From the NCBI RefSeq assembly GCF_000423465.1, contig NZ_KE384020.1:327409-391408 (forward strand): 64,000 nt of DNA, written 5' to 3'. The stretch is from Propionicicella superfundia DSM 22317 (GTDB taxonomy: Bacteria > Actinomycetota > Actinomycetes > Propionibacteriales > Propionibacteriaceae). The translations under genes were made by a program, and so were the position numbers. Of the stretch, positions 40,076-49,539 are shown in pieces. A model generated the notes under the pieces. The model was not told where the DNA came from. It made no database searches and saw only the letters and a program-made list of their open reading frames with translations. Every line of letters begins with the position of its first letter. Within the stretch, counting starts at the first letter, position 1.

Positions 40076-42505
40076 ATGGCGACCCGCACGACTTCCCCCG
40101 CGCGGACCCGCTCCAGCGGTTCCCGGCAGGCGCCGAGGAAGAAGAAGTCAACGTCCCGTTCGCGGTCATCGGCGAAGGGGACGTCCTTCGGCGCGCTCGT
40201 CGCGGGCGGCTTCCTCGGAATCGGCAAGGCCCTGGCGGCGTTGTGGCGCGGCCTGGCCTATCTCGTGGGCAGCGCGGCACGTGCCGTCGGCACGTCCGCC
40301 CGCGACGTCGATCCGGCGGTACGCCGCGACGGCGCCGGGCTCGTCGTCCTCGGCGCGGCGATCGTCGTCGCCGCCGCGTTCTGGTTCCAGCTCCCGGGGC
40401 AGGTCGGCGAAGGCATCCGCGTCGGCGTGGCCACCGTGCTGGGCTCCTTCAGCTACGCACTGCCGTTGTTCCTCGCGGCCGCTTCCTGGCGGACGCTGCG
40501 GCACCCCGACCGAAACGGTCCGGCCGGGCGCCAGGCGGTGGGCTGGACCTTCCTGTTGTTCGGACTCCTCGGCCTGGTCAACATCGCGGCGGGACTGCCG
40601 CGCCCCGACGCGCCCGAGCGGCTCCGGTCCGCCGGGGGAATCCTCGGCTTCCTGTCGTCCAGTCTGCTGGCCGATCTGCTGACCGTGTGGGTCGCGGTGC
40701 CGTTGCTGGTCCTGCTGCTGCTGTTCGGCCTTCTCGTCGTCATCGGGACGCCGCTCCACGAACTGGCCGACGGAGCGGTCGCGCTCTGGCGGCGGTTCCG
40801 TGGGCGGACGTCCCGCCCGCAGATCGAGTACGGGGTCGACCAGGCCTATGACACGCCGCTGGTCACCGAGCCCGACGACATCGAAGGGGAGGCCGCCGAG
40901 GCGGCCGAGGTCCCCCCCGAGCCCGAGCCGGCACCGGCCGGGTCGCGCCGGCGCGGCGCCAAGCCCGCCGAGCCCGCTGAACTGGAGCCTCCCGCGCACA
41001 CGCCCATCCCGCAGCGGATGGAGCAGCTCACGCTCTCCGGCGACGTCACGTACCTGCTGCCCGACGCGCATCTGCTCAAGACCGGCACGGTGCCGCGGGC
41101 GCGGACCGAGGCCAGCGATGCGGTCGTCGGCCGCCTCACCGAGGTACTGCGGCAGTTCGAGATCGACGCCGCCGTGTCCGGGTACACGCGCGGCCCGACC
41201 GTGACGCGCTACGAGGTCGAGCTCGGGACGGCCGTGAAGGTCGAGAAGGTCACGGCCCTGGCGAAGAACATCGCCTACGCCGTCGCCTCGGCCGACGTGC
41301 GGATCCTCTCGCCGATCCCCGGCAAGTCCGCCATCGGCATCGAGATCCCGAACCAGGACAAGGAGATCGTCTCCCTCGGGGACGTGCTGCGCTCGTCCAA
41401 GGCCCGCAACGACCACCACCCGATGACCGTCGGCCTCGGCAAGGACGTCGAGGGCGGCTTCGTGATCGCGAACATGGCCAAGATGCCGCATCTCCTGGTC
41501 GCCGGCGCGACCGGGTCCGGCAAGTCGAGCTTCGTGAACTCGATGATCACCTCGATCCTCGTACGGGCCACCCCCGACGAGGTCCGGCTGCTGCTGGTGG
41601 ACCCGAAGCGCGTGGAGCTCACGCACTACGAGGGCATCCCGCACCTCGTCACGCCGATCATCACGAGCCCGAAGAAGGCATCCGAGGCGCTGCAGTGGGT
41701 CGTGCGCGAGATGGACCAGCGCTACGACGACCTGGCGGCCTTCGGGTTCCGCCACGTGGACGACTTCAACAAGGCCGTCCGCGCGGGGCAGGTGCAGCCG
41801 CTGCCCGGTTCGGAACGGGAGCTCGCGCCGTATCCGTACCTGCTGGTGATCGTCGACGAGCTCGCCGATCTGATGATGGTCGCGCCGCGCGACGTCGAGG
41901 ACGCGATCGTCCGGATCACGCAGCTTGCACGTGCGGCGGGCATCCACCTCGTGCTCGCCACGCAGCGCCCGTCCACCGATGTCGTGACCGGCCTCATCAA
42001 GGCCAACGTCCCGTCGAGGCTGGCCTTCTCGACGAGCTCGATGACGGACTCCCGGGTCATCCTCGACCAGCCGGGTGCCGAGAAGCTCGTCGGGCAGGGC
42101 GACGGACTCTTCCTCCCGATGGGCCAGAGCAAGCCGATCCGCGTCCAGGGCGCCTGGGTGGGTGAGGCCGAGATCCGCTCGGTGGTGGCCCACGTCCGCG
42201 AGCAGTTGCAGCCGCAGTACCGCGAGGACGTCGCGGCGCCGGCCGAGCAGAAGACGGTCGCCGAGGACATCGGGGACGACCTGGAGCTCGTCCTGGAGGC
42301 CGCGCAACTCGTCGTCACGCTGCAACTCGGCTCGACATCGATGCTGCAGCGCAAGCTCCGCGTCGGTTTCGCCAAGGCGGGGCGGCTGATGGACATTCTG
42401 GAGACGCGGGGCGTCGTCGGCCCCTCGGAGGGGTCCAAGCCTCGCGAGGTCCTGGTGAAGCCCGACGATCTCGACGAGGTCCTGGCGAAACTGCAGGAGG
42501 GGTGA
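40076..42505 (+). CDS. ftsK: DNA translocase FtsK
   Basis: An 809-residue FtsK/SpoIIIE protein. A basic, Ser/Arg-rich start is followed by about four transmembrane helices (about 85-230), an acidic Pro/Glu linker (about 255-310), the RecA-like motor with Walker A VAGATGSGKSSFVN (about 479-487) and Walker B LLVIVDELADLMM, and the C-terminal gamma domain (about 735-805). It pumps chromosome ends through the division septum and activates XerCD. The start is right after a -10 hexamer and begins the family-like N-terminus. The next gene overlaps its stop. Confidence 0.95.
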   Translation: MATRTTSPARTRSSGSRQAPRKKKSTSRSRSSAKGTSFGALVAGGFLGIGKALAALWRGLAYLVGSAARAVGTSARDVDPAVRRDGAGLVVLGAAIVVAAAFWFQLPGQVGEGIRVGVATVLGSFSYALPLFLAAASWRTLRHPDRNGPAGRQAVGWTFLLFGLLGLVNIAAGLPRPDAPERLRSAGGILGFLSSSLLADLLTVWVAVPLLVLLLLFGLLVVIGTPLHELADGAVALWRRFRGRTSRPQIEYGVDQAYDTPLVTEPDDIEGEAAEAAEVPPEPEPAPAGSRRRGAKPAEPAELEPPAHTPIPQRMEQLTLSGDVTYLLPDAHLLKTGTVPRARTEASDAVVGRLTEVLRQFEIDAAVSGYTRGPTVTRYEVELGTAVKVEKVTALAKNIAYAVASADVRILSPIPGKSAIGIEIPNQDKEIVSLGDVLRSSKARNDHHPMTVGLGKDVEGGFVIANMAKMPHLLVAGATGSGKSSFVNSMITSILVRATPDEVRLLLVDPKRVELTHYEGIPHLVTPIITSPKKASEALQWVVREMDQRYDDLAAFGFRHVDDFNKAVRAGQVQPLPGSERELAPYPYLLVIVDELADLMMVAPRDVEDAIVRITQLARAAGIHLVLATQRPSTDVVTGLIKANVPSRLAFSTSSMTDSRVILDQPGAEKLVGQGDGLFLPMGQSKPIRVQGAWVGEAEIRSVVAHVREQLQPQYREDVAAPAEQKTVAEDIGDDLELVLEAAQLVVTLQLGSTSMLQRKLRVGFAKAGRLMDILETRGVVGPSEGSKPREVLVKPDDLDEVLAKLQEG

Positions 42506-43320
42506 CGACGCCCTGGTGGCGGCGCGGCCGGACGGCCCGGGTCGCCCGTATCGCCACGCTGGACGCGGTGCCGCGCACGGAGCGCCCCGGCGATCTGGGC
42601 GAGCTGGGCGGGATCGACCTGCCGCCGGGGCGGATGGTGGTCCCCGACGACGACCTCGCTGCGACGGCCGATGCTCGTCCGGTCGCCTGGATCACGACCG
42701 GAGGCGACCTGCGCGCGCTGTGGCGACGCCTGGTCGCTGCGTTCCCACAGACGGGGCTGTGGCCGATCCTCGCGCAGGGGCTCGAGGGCGACGATGTTAC
42801 CCGGCCCTGGCTGGACGGTGAGCTGGAGGGCCGTCACGGCACGCCCGGCGACGTCCTGGAAGTCCTCCTGAGGGACGCGGGCGGCGGTCCTGACGGGGCC
42901 GCGCCGCGCGCCGGGATGTGGCCGTTGACCCGGCCCGCGGCGGCGATCGCGAACCTGCCTCCGGTCGAGGTCGTCCACCCCGGGCCGGTGCGTGCCCTGA
43001 TGCTGGTCGAGGCGGCGCGCCCGGCCGATGTGCCGTGGGCCCTCGGCTGGCTGGGAGCGTGCAACGCCGGCCTCACCGGAGCGGACCTCACCGCGGTGCT
43101 TCGTTCGTGGGAGGACCGGTTCGGCGCCGTGCTGGTGGGCCTCTCCTTCGACGCGATGCTGGTGAAGGCGGCGGCCGTCCCGTCCGATCCCGGGGAACTG
43201 GCCGCGCTGTGCGCCGAGCACTACGCCTTCTGCCCCGACAACGTCGACCAGGGCACGGACACCATGGAGGCGTACCTCCCCGCGCTGCGAAGCCGCGACT
43301 GGTACTTCTGGTGGGATTGA
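42502..43320 (+). CDS. DUF4253 domain protein
   Basis: A 272-residue protein whose C-terminal half carries the DUF4253 pattern: LVEAARPADVPWALGWLGACN, LTAVLRSWEDRFGAVLVGLSFD, AEHYAFCPDNVDQG and the terminal WYFWWD. The N-terminal half is variable. The domain's function is unknown; related proteins occur near toxins and in SMI1/SUKH-like immunity contexts, but no toxin is visible here. GTG 42502 overlaps the ftsK stop, so expression is coupled to ftsK. Confidence 0.8.
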   Translation: MTTPWWRRGRTARVARIATLDAVPRTERPGDLGELGGIDLPPGRMVVPDDDLAATADARPVAWITTGGDLRALWRRLVAAFPQTGLWPILAQGLEGDDVTRPWLDGELEGRHGTPGDVLEVLLRDAGGGPDGAAPRAGMWPLTRPAAAIANLPPVEVVHPGPVRALMLVEAARPADVPWALGWLGACNAGLTGADLTAVLRSWEDRFGAVLVGLSFDAMLVKAAAVPSDPGELAALCAEHYAFCPDNVDQGTDTMEAYLPALRSRDWYFWWD

Positions 43321-43417
43321 CCATGTGCCGGAGCGCCGAAACGCACGCTCGGGTGCGGGGCGGTGGTTCAGGTGACGCGCCGACGGGTATCGTCAGCGTG
43401 ACAAGAGGTCCAGCTCC

Positions 43418-44842
43418 ATGACGACCACGGCAGGGGGGAGCATGTCGGCTCCGGTCTCGCTCCACCTCCAGTCGCTGGGGTGCGCGCGCAACGACGTCGA
43501 CTCCGAGGAACTGGCCGGCCAGTTCGCCGCGGCCGGGTTCACGCTGGTCGCCGAGCCGGGTGCCGCCGATGTCATCGTCGTGAACACCTGCGGTTTCATC
43601 GAGGCGGCGAAGAAGGACTCCATCGACACGCTGCTGGCGGCGGCCGAGTACAAGCAGGCGGGCTCGGCGCGAGCCGTCGTGGCCGTCGGGTGCCTCGCCG
43701 AGCGCTACGGTGCCGAGCTCGGGCACGCGTTGCCCGAGGCCGACGCCGTGCTGGGATTCGACGCGTATCCCGGGCTGGCCGACCGGATCCGCGACATCCT
43801 CGCAGGCGTCCCTGTCGACTCCCATGTCCCGCAGGACCGGCGGCTGCGACTCGTCCCGGTCTCCGAACCCCGCGCGTGGCTGGAACCGCCTGCGCATGCG
43901 GGCCCCGCATCGGGTCCGCGCCCACCGCGTCGCCGCCTCGACGACAGCCCGTACGCCCCGCTCAAGATCGCCTCGGGCTGCGATCGGCGATGCAGCTTCT
44001 GCTCGATCCCGAGCTTTCGCGGCTCGTTCCGGTCGCGTGCCGGTGCCGACATCCTGGCCGAGGCACGCTGGCTGGTGTCCACGGGCGTCCGCGAGGTGAT
44101 GCTCGTCTCCGAGAACACCACCGCCTACGGCAAGGACGTCCGGAACATGCGAGCGCTGGAGGACCTGCTCCGCGCGCTCGGCGAGGTGGAGGGGCTGGAC
44201 CGGGTCCGGTTGTCCTACCTGCAGCCCGCCGAGATGCGCGACACGCTCCTGGCGGCGATGGCCGAGGCGCCGAACGTCGTCGGCTACCTGGACCTGTCGT
44301 TCCAGCACGCCGCACCGGCGGTGCTGCGGCGGATGAAGCGATACGGCTCGCCCGACATCTTCCTCGGCCTGCTGGAGCGCGGGCGTGCGGCGATGCCCGG
44401 AACCGGGGCGCGCAGCAATGTCATCGTCGGGTTTCCCGGGGAGACCGAGGCCGATGTCGCCGTTCTCAGGGATTTCCTCGTCGCCGCCGACCTGGACGCC
44501 GTGGGCGTCTTCGGCTACTCCGACGAGGAGGGGACCGCCGCCTACGATCTGCCCGGGCACCTGGACGCCGCCGAGATCGACGCCCGCGTCGCAGAGGTGT
44601 CGGCCCTGGCCGACGAGCTGATCGCCGCGAGGGCCGAGTCGCGCATCGGGTCGCGGGTGGAGGTGCTCGTCGAGCAGGCCGGTTCCGAGGTCGTCGGCCG
44701 AGCCGGGCACCAGGGCCCGGAGGTCGATGGGAACGCCGTGCTCACGGGGTGCGGGGTGTGTCGTGTCGGGGACATCGTTCCCGGTGTCGTCGTGGGATCG
44801 TCGGGCGCCGATCTCGTGGTGGAGGGAGAGCGCAGTGAGTGA
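43418..44842 (+). CDS. rimO: Ribosomal protein S12 methylthiotransferase RimO
   Basis: A 474-residue radical-SAM methylthiotransferase. The N-terminal UPF0004 domain has cluster cysteines Cys22, Cys58 and Cys92; the radical-SAM motif SGCDRRCSFC has Cys188, Cys192 and Cys195; a TRAM domain ends the protein. RimO adds a methylthio group to an Asp of ribosomal protein S12. MiaB at 53337 is its tRNA-acting relative; the CSIPSFRG after the cluster marks RimO. ATG 43418 has AGAGG nine bases upstream; ATG 43442 is an alternative. Confidence 0.93.
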   Translation: MTTTAGGSMSAPVSLHLQSLGCARNDVDSEELAGQFAAAGFTLVAEPGAADVIVVNTCGFIEAAKKDSIDTLLAAAEYKQAGSARAVVAVGCLAERYGAELGHALPEADAVLGFDAYPGLADRIRDILAGVPVDSHVPQDRRLRLVPVSEPRAWLEPPAHAGPASGPRPPRRRLDDSPYAPLKIASGCDRRCSFCSIPSFRGSFRSRAGADILAEARWLVSTGVREVMLVSENTTAYGKDVRNMRALEDLLRALGEVEGLDRVRLSYLQPAEMRDTLLAAMAEAPNVVGYLDLSFQHAAPAVLRRMKRYGSPDIFLGLLERGRAAMPGTGARSNVIVGFPGETEADVAVLRDFLVAADLDAVGVFGYSDEEGTAAYDLPGHLDAAEIDARVAEVSALADELIAARAESRIGSRVEVLVEQAGSEVVGRAGHQGPEVDGNAVLTGCGVCRVGDIVPGVVVGSSGADLVVEGERSE

Positions 44843-45437
44843 GCAGGGCGACGGGCAGAAGGTGCCGACGCTGAACGTCCCGAACGTGCTGACGGTGCTG
44901 CGCATCGTCATGGTGCCGCTGTTCGGCTGGATGCTGCTGTCCCACCCGACCGACCTGGGGTGGCGCCTGGCGACGACGGGCGTGTTCACGCTGGCGATCC
45001 TGACCGATCTGGCCGATGGGAGGATCGCCCGCAGGTACAACCTGGTCACCGACTTCGGCAAGCTGTGGGACCCGGCCGCCGACAAGGCGCTGACCGGGAT
45101 GGCCTTCGTCGGCCTCAGCATCCTGCACGAACTGCCGTGGTGGGTGACGATCGTCATCCTGGTGCGGGAGTGGGGGATCACCCTGTTGCGGGCCCTCATC
45201 AAGAAGTACGGCGTGATGGCCGCCAACCGTGGCGGCAAGCTCAAGACGCTCACCCAGTCGATCGCTTTGATCATGTACTTGCTGTACCTGCCCGCGATGC
45301 CGCTATGGTTCCAGTGGATCGCCTGGATCCTCATGGGTGCGGCGTTCCTGCTCACCGTCGTGACCGGCCTCGACTACCTGCGCGCGGCCGCGAGACTGCG
45401 GCGGGAGTACCTGCTGACCCACAAGGAGGCACAGTGA
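44835..45437 (+). CDS. pgsA: CDP-alcohol phosphatidyltransferase (PgsA)
   Basis: A 200-residue membrane protein with the catalytic motif DLADGRIARRYNLVTDFGKLWDPAADK (D-x2-DG-x2-AR-x8-G-x3-D-x3-D type) and about five helices. It makes phosphatidylglycerol phosphate from CDP-diacylglycerol and glycerol-3-phosphate. GTG 44835 overlaps the rimO stop, with GGAGGGAGAG upstream. The order pgsA-cinA-clgR is the same as around mycobacterial pgsA3. Confidence 0.93.
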   Translation: MSEQGDGQKVPTLNVPNVLTVLRIVMVPLFGWMLLSHPTDLGWRLATTGVFTLAILTDLADGRIARRYNLVTDFGKLWDPAADKALTGMAFVGLSILHELPWWVTIVILVREWGITLLRALIKKYGVMAANRGGKLKTLTQSIALIMYLLYLPAMPLWFQWIAWILMGAAFLLTVVTGLDYLRAAARLRREYLLTHKEAQ

Positions 45438-45934
45438 CCGACGTGACGGAGATTGCCGCACGGATCATCAAGACGTTCTCGACCCGGGGCCTCACCGTGG
45501 GTTCCGCCGAGTCGCTGACGGGCGGATTGCTGGGTGCGACGCTGACGTCCGTGCCGGGGTCGTCGTCGATCTACGCCGGCGGGGTCATCGTCTATTCGCG
45601 CGAGGCGAAGCAGAAGCTCGCGGATGTTCCCCGCGAGGTCCTGGACAAGTACTCGGTCGTCTCCGAACAGACGGCTGTCGACATGGCGCTGGGCGCCCAG
45701 GGGCGTCTCGGCGCCGACTGGGTGATCGCCGTGACGGGTGTGGCCGGTCCCGACCCGCAGGAGGGTCACGACCCCGGTGAGGTGTGGATCGCGATCGTCG
45801 GCCCGCGGGTGGGTGCTCTCGGGCAGACCATCCAGGCGCACCGGCATCAGTTCGGCGGTGACCGTCAGGCGATCCGCGAGGCCACCGTGAAAGAGGCTCT
45901 CGTCCTTCTGCAGTCGGTCCTGTCGCCCGTCTGA
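45434..45934 (+). CDS. CinA C-terminal domain protein (nicotinamide-nucleotide amidase)
   Basis: A 166-residue stand-alone CinA C-terminal domain (PncC-like): VGSAESLTGGLLGATLTSVPGSS, GGVIVYSREAKQKLADV, AVTGVAGPDPQ. It deamidates nicotinamide mononucleotide in NAD recycling. The N-terminal competence-type domain is absent, as in PncC. GTG 45434 overlaps the pgsA stop, with AAGGAGG upstream. Confidence 0.92.
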   Translation: MTDVTEIAARIIKTFSTRGLTVGSAESLTGGLLGATLTSVPGSSSIYAGGVIVYSREAKQKLADVPREVLDKYSVVSEQTAVDMALGAQGRLGADWVIAVTGVAGPDPQEGHDPGEVWIAIVGPRVGALGQTIQAHRHQFGGDRQAIREATVKEALVLLQSVLSPV

Positions 45935-45990
45935 GCGGGCGGGAATGAAGCCGGCGGCGTGGACGTTCTTCCAGGAGTCCCGGTCGTGGG

Positions 45991-45996
45991 TAGAGT
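45991..45996 (+). promoter_or_regulatory. Possible -10 for the clgR-like gene
   Basis: TAGAGT lies 10 bases before ATG 46006 and 25 bases before GTG 46021. A matching -35 is not clear. Confidence 0.3.
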
Positions 45997-46020
45997 GAAG
46001 AAGCCATGGGAGGTGCATCA

Positions 46021-46302
46021 GTGCTCTTGCGTACCGTTCTCGGAGAGTCGCTCCGTGAGATCCGTGTGGCCGAGGGCCGCACGCTCCGTGAGGTGTCCGG
46101 GGCGGCGCGGGTGAGCCTCGGGTACCTGTCAGAGGTCGAGCGAGGCCAGAAGGAGGCCTCCAGCGAACTCGTGCAGGCGATCTGCGACGCCCTCGACGTG
46201 TCGCTGTCGCAGGTGCTGCTGATGGTCAGCGAGAAGATGGAGGCCGCCGAGCTCGTGACGCGGCTGCCCGTCGTCCGCTCGCGCGCGGCGGCCGCCGCCT
46301 GA
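46021..46302 (+). CDS. clgR: ClgR-like XRE-family transcription regulator
   Basis: A 93-residue helix-turn-helix protein: [56 protein letters not shown], closely like mycobacterial and corynebacterial ClgR, which activates clp protease genes. The location after pgsA and cinA is the same as in mycobacteria (pgsA3-clgR). GTG 46021 has GGAGG seven bases upstream; ATG 46006 is an alternative five codons earlier. Confidence 0.85.
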   Translation: MLLRTVLGESLREIRVAEGRTLREVSGAARVSLGYLSEVERGQKEASSELVQAICDALDVSLSQVLLMVSEKMEAAELVTRLPVVRSRAAAAA

Positions 46303-46363
46303 TCGCTGGCGATCCAGGCGCATCGTGCCGAAATCGTCGTCGCCGCGTCGATCTATGCGGGAC

Positions 46364-47653
46364 TCAGCTCCAGTCGATGGCACCACCGTTGTAGTTGTTC
46401 TTCGTCGGCGACACCTTGCCCGTGTCGGTATCGATGCGTAGTGCCACTTCGGCGGACTGTGCCTTCCACTCTTCCTTCTGGCTGGAATCCTTGCTGTCGA
46501 CCCCCGATATGGCGGCGACGTAGGTGCCGTCGTCGTTCGCCACGGTGACCTTCGCGATCATGTTGCCCGCGCCGTCGACGGAGATCTCGGTCGAGGTGCG
46601 GGTCGGCTTCCAGGTCGACACCTTTCGGTTCGCATCGGGGAGCTGTAAGAAGTGCTCCTCCATGCCGCCTACATCGACTCTGGCCGAGCCGAAGTACATC
46701 TTGGCCTTCAGACTGGCGTCGAGGGCAGCCTTGGCATGATCGGATGCCATCTTCTCAAGGGCATCGGTTCCCGCGAAGGCGGGGGCGCCGGCGAACGGAT
46801 CGATCGTCTTCGGAGCCGTCACGTACTTCGTGGGCAACTTCGTCGCCAGAACGGTGACGGCGTAGGTTCCGGGCAGCAGCAGGGATTTGTCGTCATTGCC
46901 ATAGCCATAGCGGTAGACAAGGGAGATCTTCCGTTCGCCGATCTTGAAGTATCGATCGAGGGGTGTCACATCGGTGGTGACATGAGGGGTCACAAGGAGA
47001 CCGTTCAGATCGGCGGTCCAGCCATCACCGGAATTCTTCAACTCGATGCCCACACCGTCGACGGTCTTCTGGTTCGTGCTGGCAAAGGTGGCGTCCATCT
47101 GGACTGGCGCGGCCCATGGCGTGGGTCCGAACTCATCGGCGGTCAGGTCTTCTGCGCCGTCGGCGCTGAAATGAGGCTCGTACTCCTTCGCGTAGTCGTC
47201 ATAGCTGCCGCGGTAGGCTTTCGCCTCCCACTCGTCCTTCGTGATGGCCGGCGACAGTGTCGGCATCTCCATGTCGGCGACGTCGATCGGTTCATAGGCC
47301 AGGGTGATGGTGCCGGCGCCGGTGCCACGCCATGCCTGAACCGCGCCTTCGCCCTCCAGCCGGGTGGAGGTCGCGGTGGCGAGGCGCGTCTTCACCGCGT
47401 TCCAGTCACCGGTCTCGAGTGCGGTCTCAATCTTGTCGGCCTCCGCCTTCAGTCCGCCGTTGACGGCTGTGACGGCGGTGTTCTTCGCCTCGTTCCAGGC
47501 AGCCACCTTCGCGCTGACGACGGCGATCGCTGCCTTGTCCTTCTCGGCGATCGTGTCCGTGGGGCTGGAACAGCCGCTCAGTATCAGTGTTCCGGCCGCG
47601 AGGATCGCGGTGCCGAGCGTCACGCCGAGCGTGCGTTTCACGGAGACGGTCAT
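46364..47653 (-). CDS. Predicted lipoprotein, unknown function
   Basis: A 429-residue exported lipoprotein: signal peptide TVSVKRTLGVTLGTAILAAGTLILSGC with lipobox LSGC, then an Ala/Lys-rich helical part (about 40-110) and a beta-rich remainder. No family is recognised. ATG 47653 has AGGAG seven bases upstream, better than ATG 47668. Composition is lower in GC than the surrounding genes, with lysine- and asparagine-rich stretches, which may mark recent acquisition. It is transcribed alone, convergent with clgR. Confidence 0.65.
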   Translation of the reverse strand: MTVSVKRTLGVTLGTAILAAGTLILSGCSSPTDTIAEKDKAAIAVVSAKVAAWNEAKNTAVTAVNGGLKAEADKIETALETGDWNAVKTRLATATSTRLEGEGAVQAWRGTGAGTITLAYEPIDVADMEMPTLSPAITKDEWEAKAYRGSYDDYAKEYEPHFSADGAEDLTADEFGPTPWAAPVQMDATFASTNQKTVDGVGIELKNSGDGWTADLNGLLVTPHVTTDVTPLDRYFKIGERKISLVYRYGYGNDDKSLLLPGTYAVTVLATKLPTKYVTAPKTIDPFAGAPAFAGTDALEKMASDHAKAALDASLKAKMYFGSARVDVGGMEEHFLQLPDANRKVSTWKPTRTSTEISVDGAGNMIAKVTVANDDGTYVAAISGVDSKDSSQKEEWKAQSAEVALRIDTDTGKVSPTKNNYNGGAIDWS

Positions 47654-48307
47654 GGCGTGACTCCTCATGTGGGATGGGACTTCGGCGGCTCGTGCGTGGC
47701 GGGTGGCACGTAGTCCATGGGTTGACGGTCACGGTAACGAGACCGTGGTCCGGTGCCGGCCCTTTCCCTCATCGCCATTGCATTCGGGTCCCGCCTGCGG
47801 GGGACTGCGCGCGTGCGCGAGCTCAATGTCGCAGGAGGCGGCCCGGGCCGCGCGTCCGTGCCACGTACCTCCTGCGGGAGGGAGCCGACGGCTCGTCCCG
47901 CGTCACCGCTGCGGGGTGCAACTCGCCTCGCACGGTCGATGCCGGAGACCGGCCTCTCGCGGTTCCGAGGTTCACTGAGCCAGGCGGGAAGCCGGGTCGG
48001 CGCGTGCCGACTGTTCACGCCGCAGACACGCCTTCATGCTCGGCGAGCGGGTTCAGGTCTGGGACCCCGGACGGGTGGGGGCGGTGCCGGCGTAGCTCTC
48101 GTGGGGAAGGCTCCCGGGCCTGCCGCCTGCGGTTGCCGTCGCGGAACAGCGACTGCGTCGCCGAGGGCTGTGTCGTCGGCGGTGTCGGACGGCCTGGCCG
48201 CCGGTGTGGCGGGGCCCTTCACCCCGCCACCCGCGAGAGTCCCCGGGCGGCCTTCCCGCCCGTTCCGATCCCGCTCGTCCGGAAGGATCCCGGGGGAACC
48301 GTCGAGG
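47654..48307. other. Gap without recognisable gene (654 bases)
   Basis: Several open frames run through, but they are Arg/Gly/Pro-rich, lack ribosome binding sites and resemble no family. A hairpin TGGCGGGG (48207-48214) with CCCCGCCA (48222-48229) near the end is a plausible terminator of the gpsA-like gene read on the minus strand. The part next to 47654 should hold the lipoprotein promoter. Nothing else is seen. Confidence 0.5.
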
Positions 48308-49369
48308 CTACCGCGCGCCGCCGAAGAAGGCGTCCCAGGGGATGTCCAGGGGGACGTCCTTGCAGGTCACGTCGTACATGTGGCGCACGAGCGGGAAGTC
48401 GTCGGGCGTGAGCACGCCGCGCTCGGTGAGCCGCTCGATCGCGGCCCCCACGACGCGGATGCACGCGACGCCCTCCAGCGTGACCCCCTTCATGTGCACG
48501 TCACGAACCTCCGAGAACGGGATGCCCGCTCCGGCGTAGCGTCCAGCCTTGACGTTGCGGCCGCCCATCGACGTCACGTACATGTCGCCGACTCCGGCGA
48601 GGCCGTAGGTCGTGTCGGGGTCGGCACCGAGGAACCTCATCCACCGCACCATCTCGTAGGCGCCCTGCGCGAAGAGCGCCGCCGAGTAGTTGAACATGAC
48701 GTACCGGTCGTTGGTCTTGCCCTGGCTGTCGAGGATGCCCTGGGCGAAGCCTGCGCCGAAGGCGTACATGTTCTTGGTGGCCGCGCCGATCTCGGAGCCG
48801 AGCATGTCCGTCGACGTCCACACGTGGTAGTACGGCGTGCGGTAGAGCCCGGCGAGGACGTCGAGCGACGCCTGGTCCTCGCCGGCGAAGATGACGCTGG
48901 TGTGATGACGCACCGCGAGTTCGCCGGCGATGGACGGGCCGACGATGGCCGACCAGGTCACGGCATCCCGAAGGTCCGCCGGAACGTACTTCTTCAGCAC
49001 GTCCGGCAGGATGACGAGATTTCCGTCCTCGTCGGCCTGCAGGCCCTTGGTGATCGCCAGCACCTTCTGACCGGGCCGCAGCAGGCCGGCGAGATGCTCC
49101 CCGGCCCAGTCGACGCCGAAGGAGTTGACGCCGCTCATCACGATCTCCGCACCCTCGAAGGCCTCCGCGGCATCCTCCAACTGGTACGCGGTGACGGCGT
49201 CGGGGACCTTGAGGCCCAGGTTCGGGTGGATGCGCGTCTTCTGGATGGAGTCGACGATGTCCCGGTCGAGATGCGTCCCGACGAGGGCGACCTCGCCGCC
49301 GTTGTCGGTGAAGGGCCACGTCAGCGCGGTGGCCATGATGCCGGCTCCGAGAACAGCAATCTTCGTCAT
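48308..49369 (-). CDS. Glycerol-3-phosphate dehydrogenase-like (GpsA family)
   Basis: A 353-residue NAD(P)-dependent dehydrogenase: Rossmann start TKIAVLGAGIMATALTWPFTDNGGEVALVGTH, the ITKGLQ segment, GPSIAGELA, the catalytic-region lysine in GAATKNMYAFGAGFAQG and GLAGVGDMYVTS, all GpsA positions. It differs from housekeeping GpsA in the nucleotide loop (GIMATAL rather than GSWGTAL) and near the C-terminus (GGRNVKAGRYAG), so it may be a paralogue with another substrate. ATG 49369 starts the family N-terminus. No second gpsA is in the window. Confidence 0.72.
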   Translation of the reverse strand: MTKIAVLGAGIMATALTWPFTDNGGEVALVGTHLDRDIVDSIQKTRIHPNLGLKVPDAVTAYQLEDAAEAFEGAEIVMSGVNSFGVDWAGEHLAGLLRPGQKVLAITKGLQADEDGNLVILPDVLKKYVPADLRDAVTWSAIVGPSIAGELAVRHHTSVIFAGEDQASLDVLAGLYRTPYYHVWTSTDMLGSEIGAATKNMYAFGAGFAQGILDSQGKTNDRYVMFNYSAALFAQGAYEMVRWMRFLGADPDTTYGLAGVGDMYVTSMGGRNVKAGRYAGAGIPFSEVRDVHMKGVTLEGVACIRVVGAAIERLTERGVLTPDDFPLVRHMYDVTCKDVPLDIPWDAFFGGAR

Positions 49370-49539
49370 TGGTTCGCTTTCTGTCGGTTGCCGTCGGGGC
49401 GGACCGCCCGACGGCGCTGCCACTTCTTGTGATCGTACGGGCCGACGGCCGCACATGGCGGGTTTCGGGACGGGCGGGCCCGCCGAGCACCGCCGTGTGC
49501 GCGTTCGCGGCTCTGGCACAATCGCACCGAGGAGGACGG

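Noticed and set aside
47665-48018. Minus-strand frame of 117 codons in the gap after the lipoprotein
   Set aside because: Arg/Pro-rich, no ribosome binding site, no family; overlaps the likely lipoprotein promoter.
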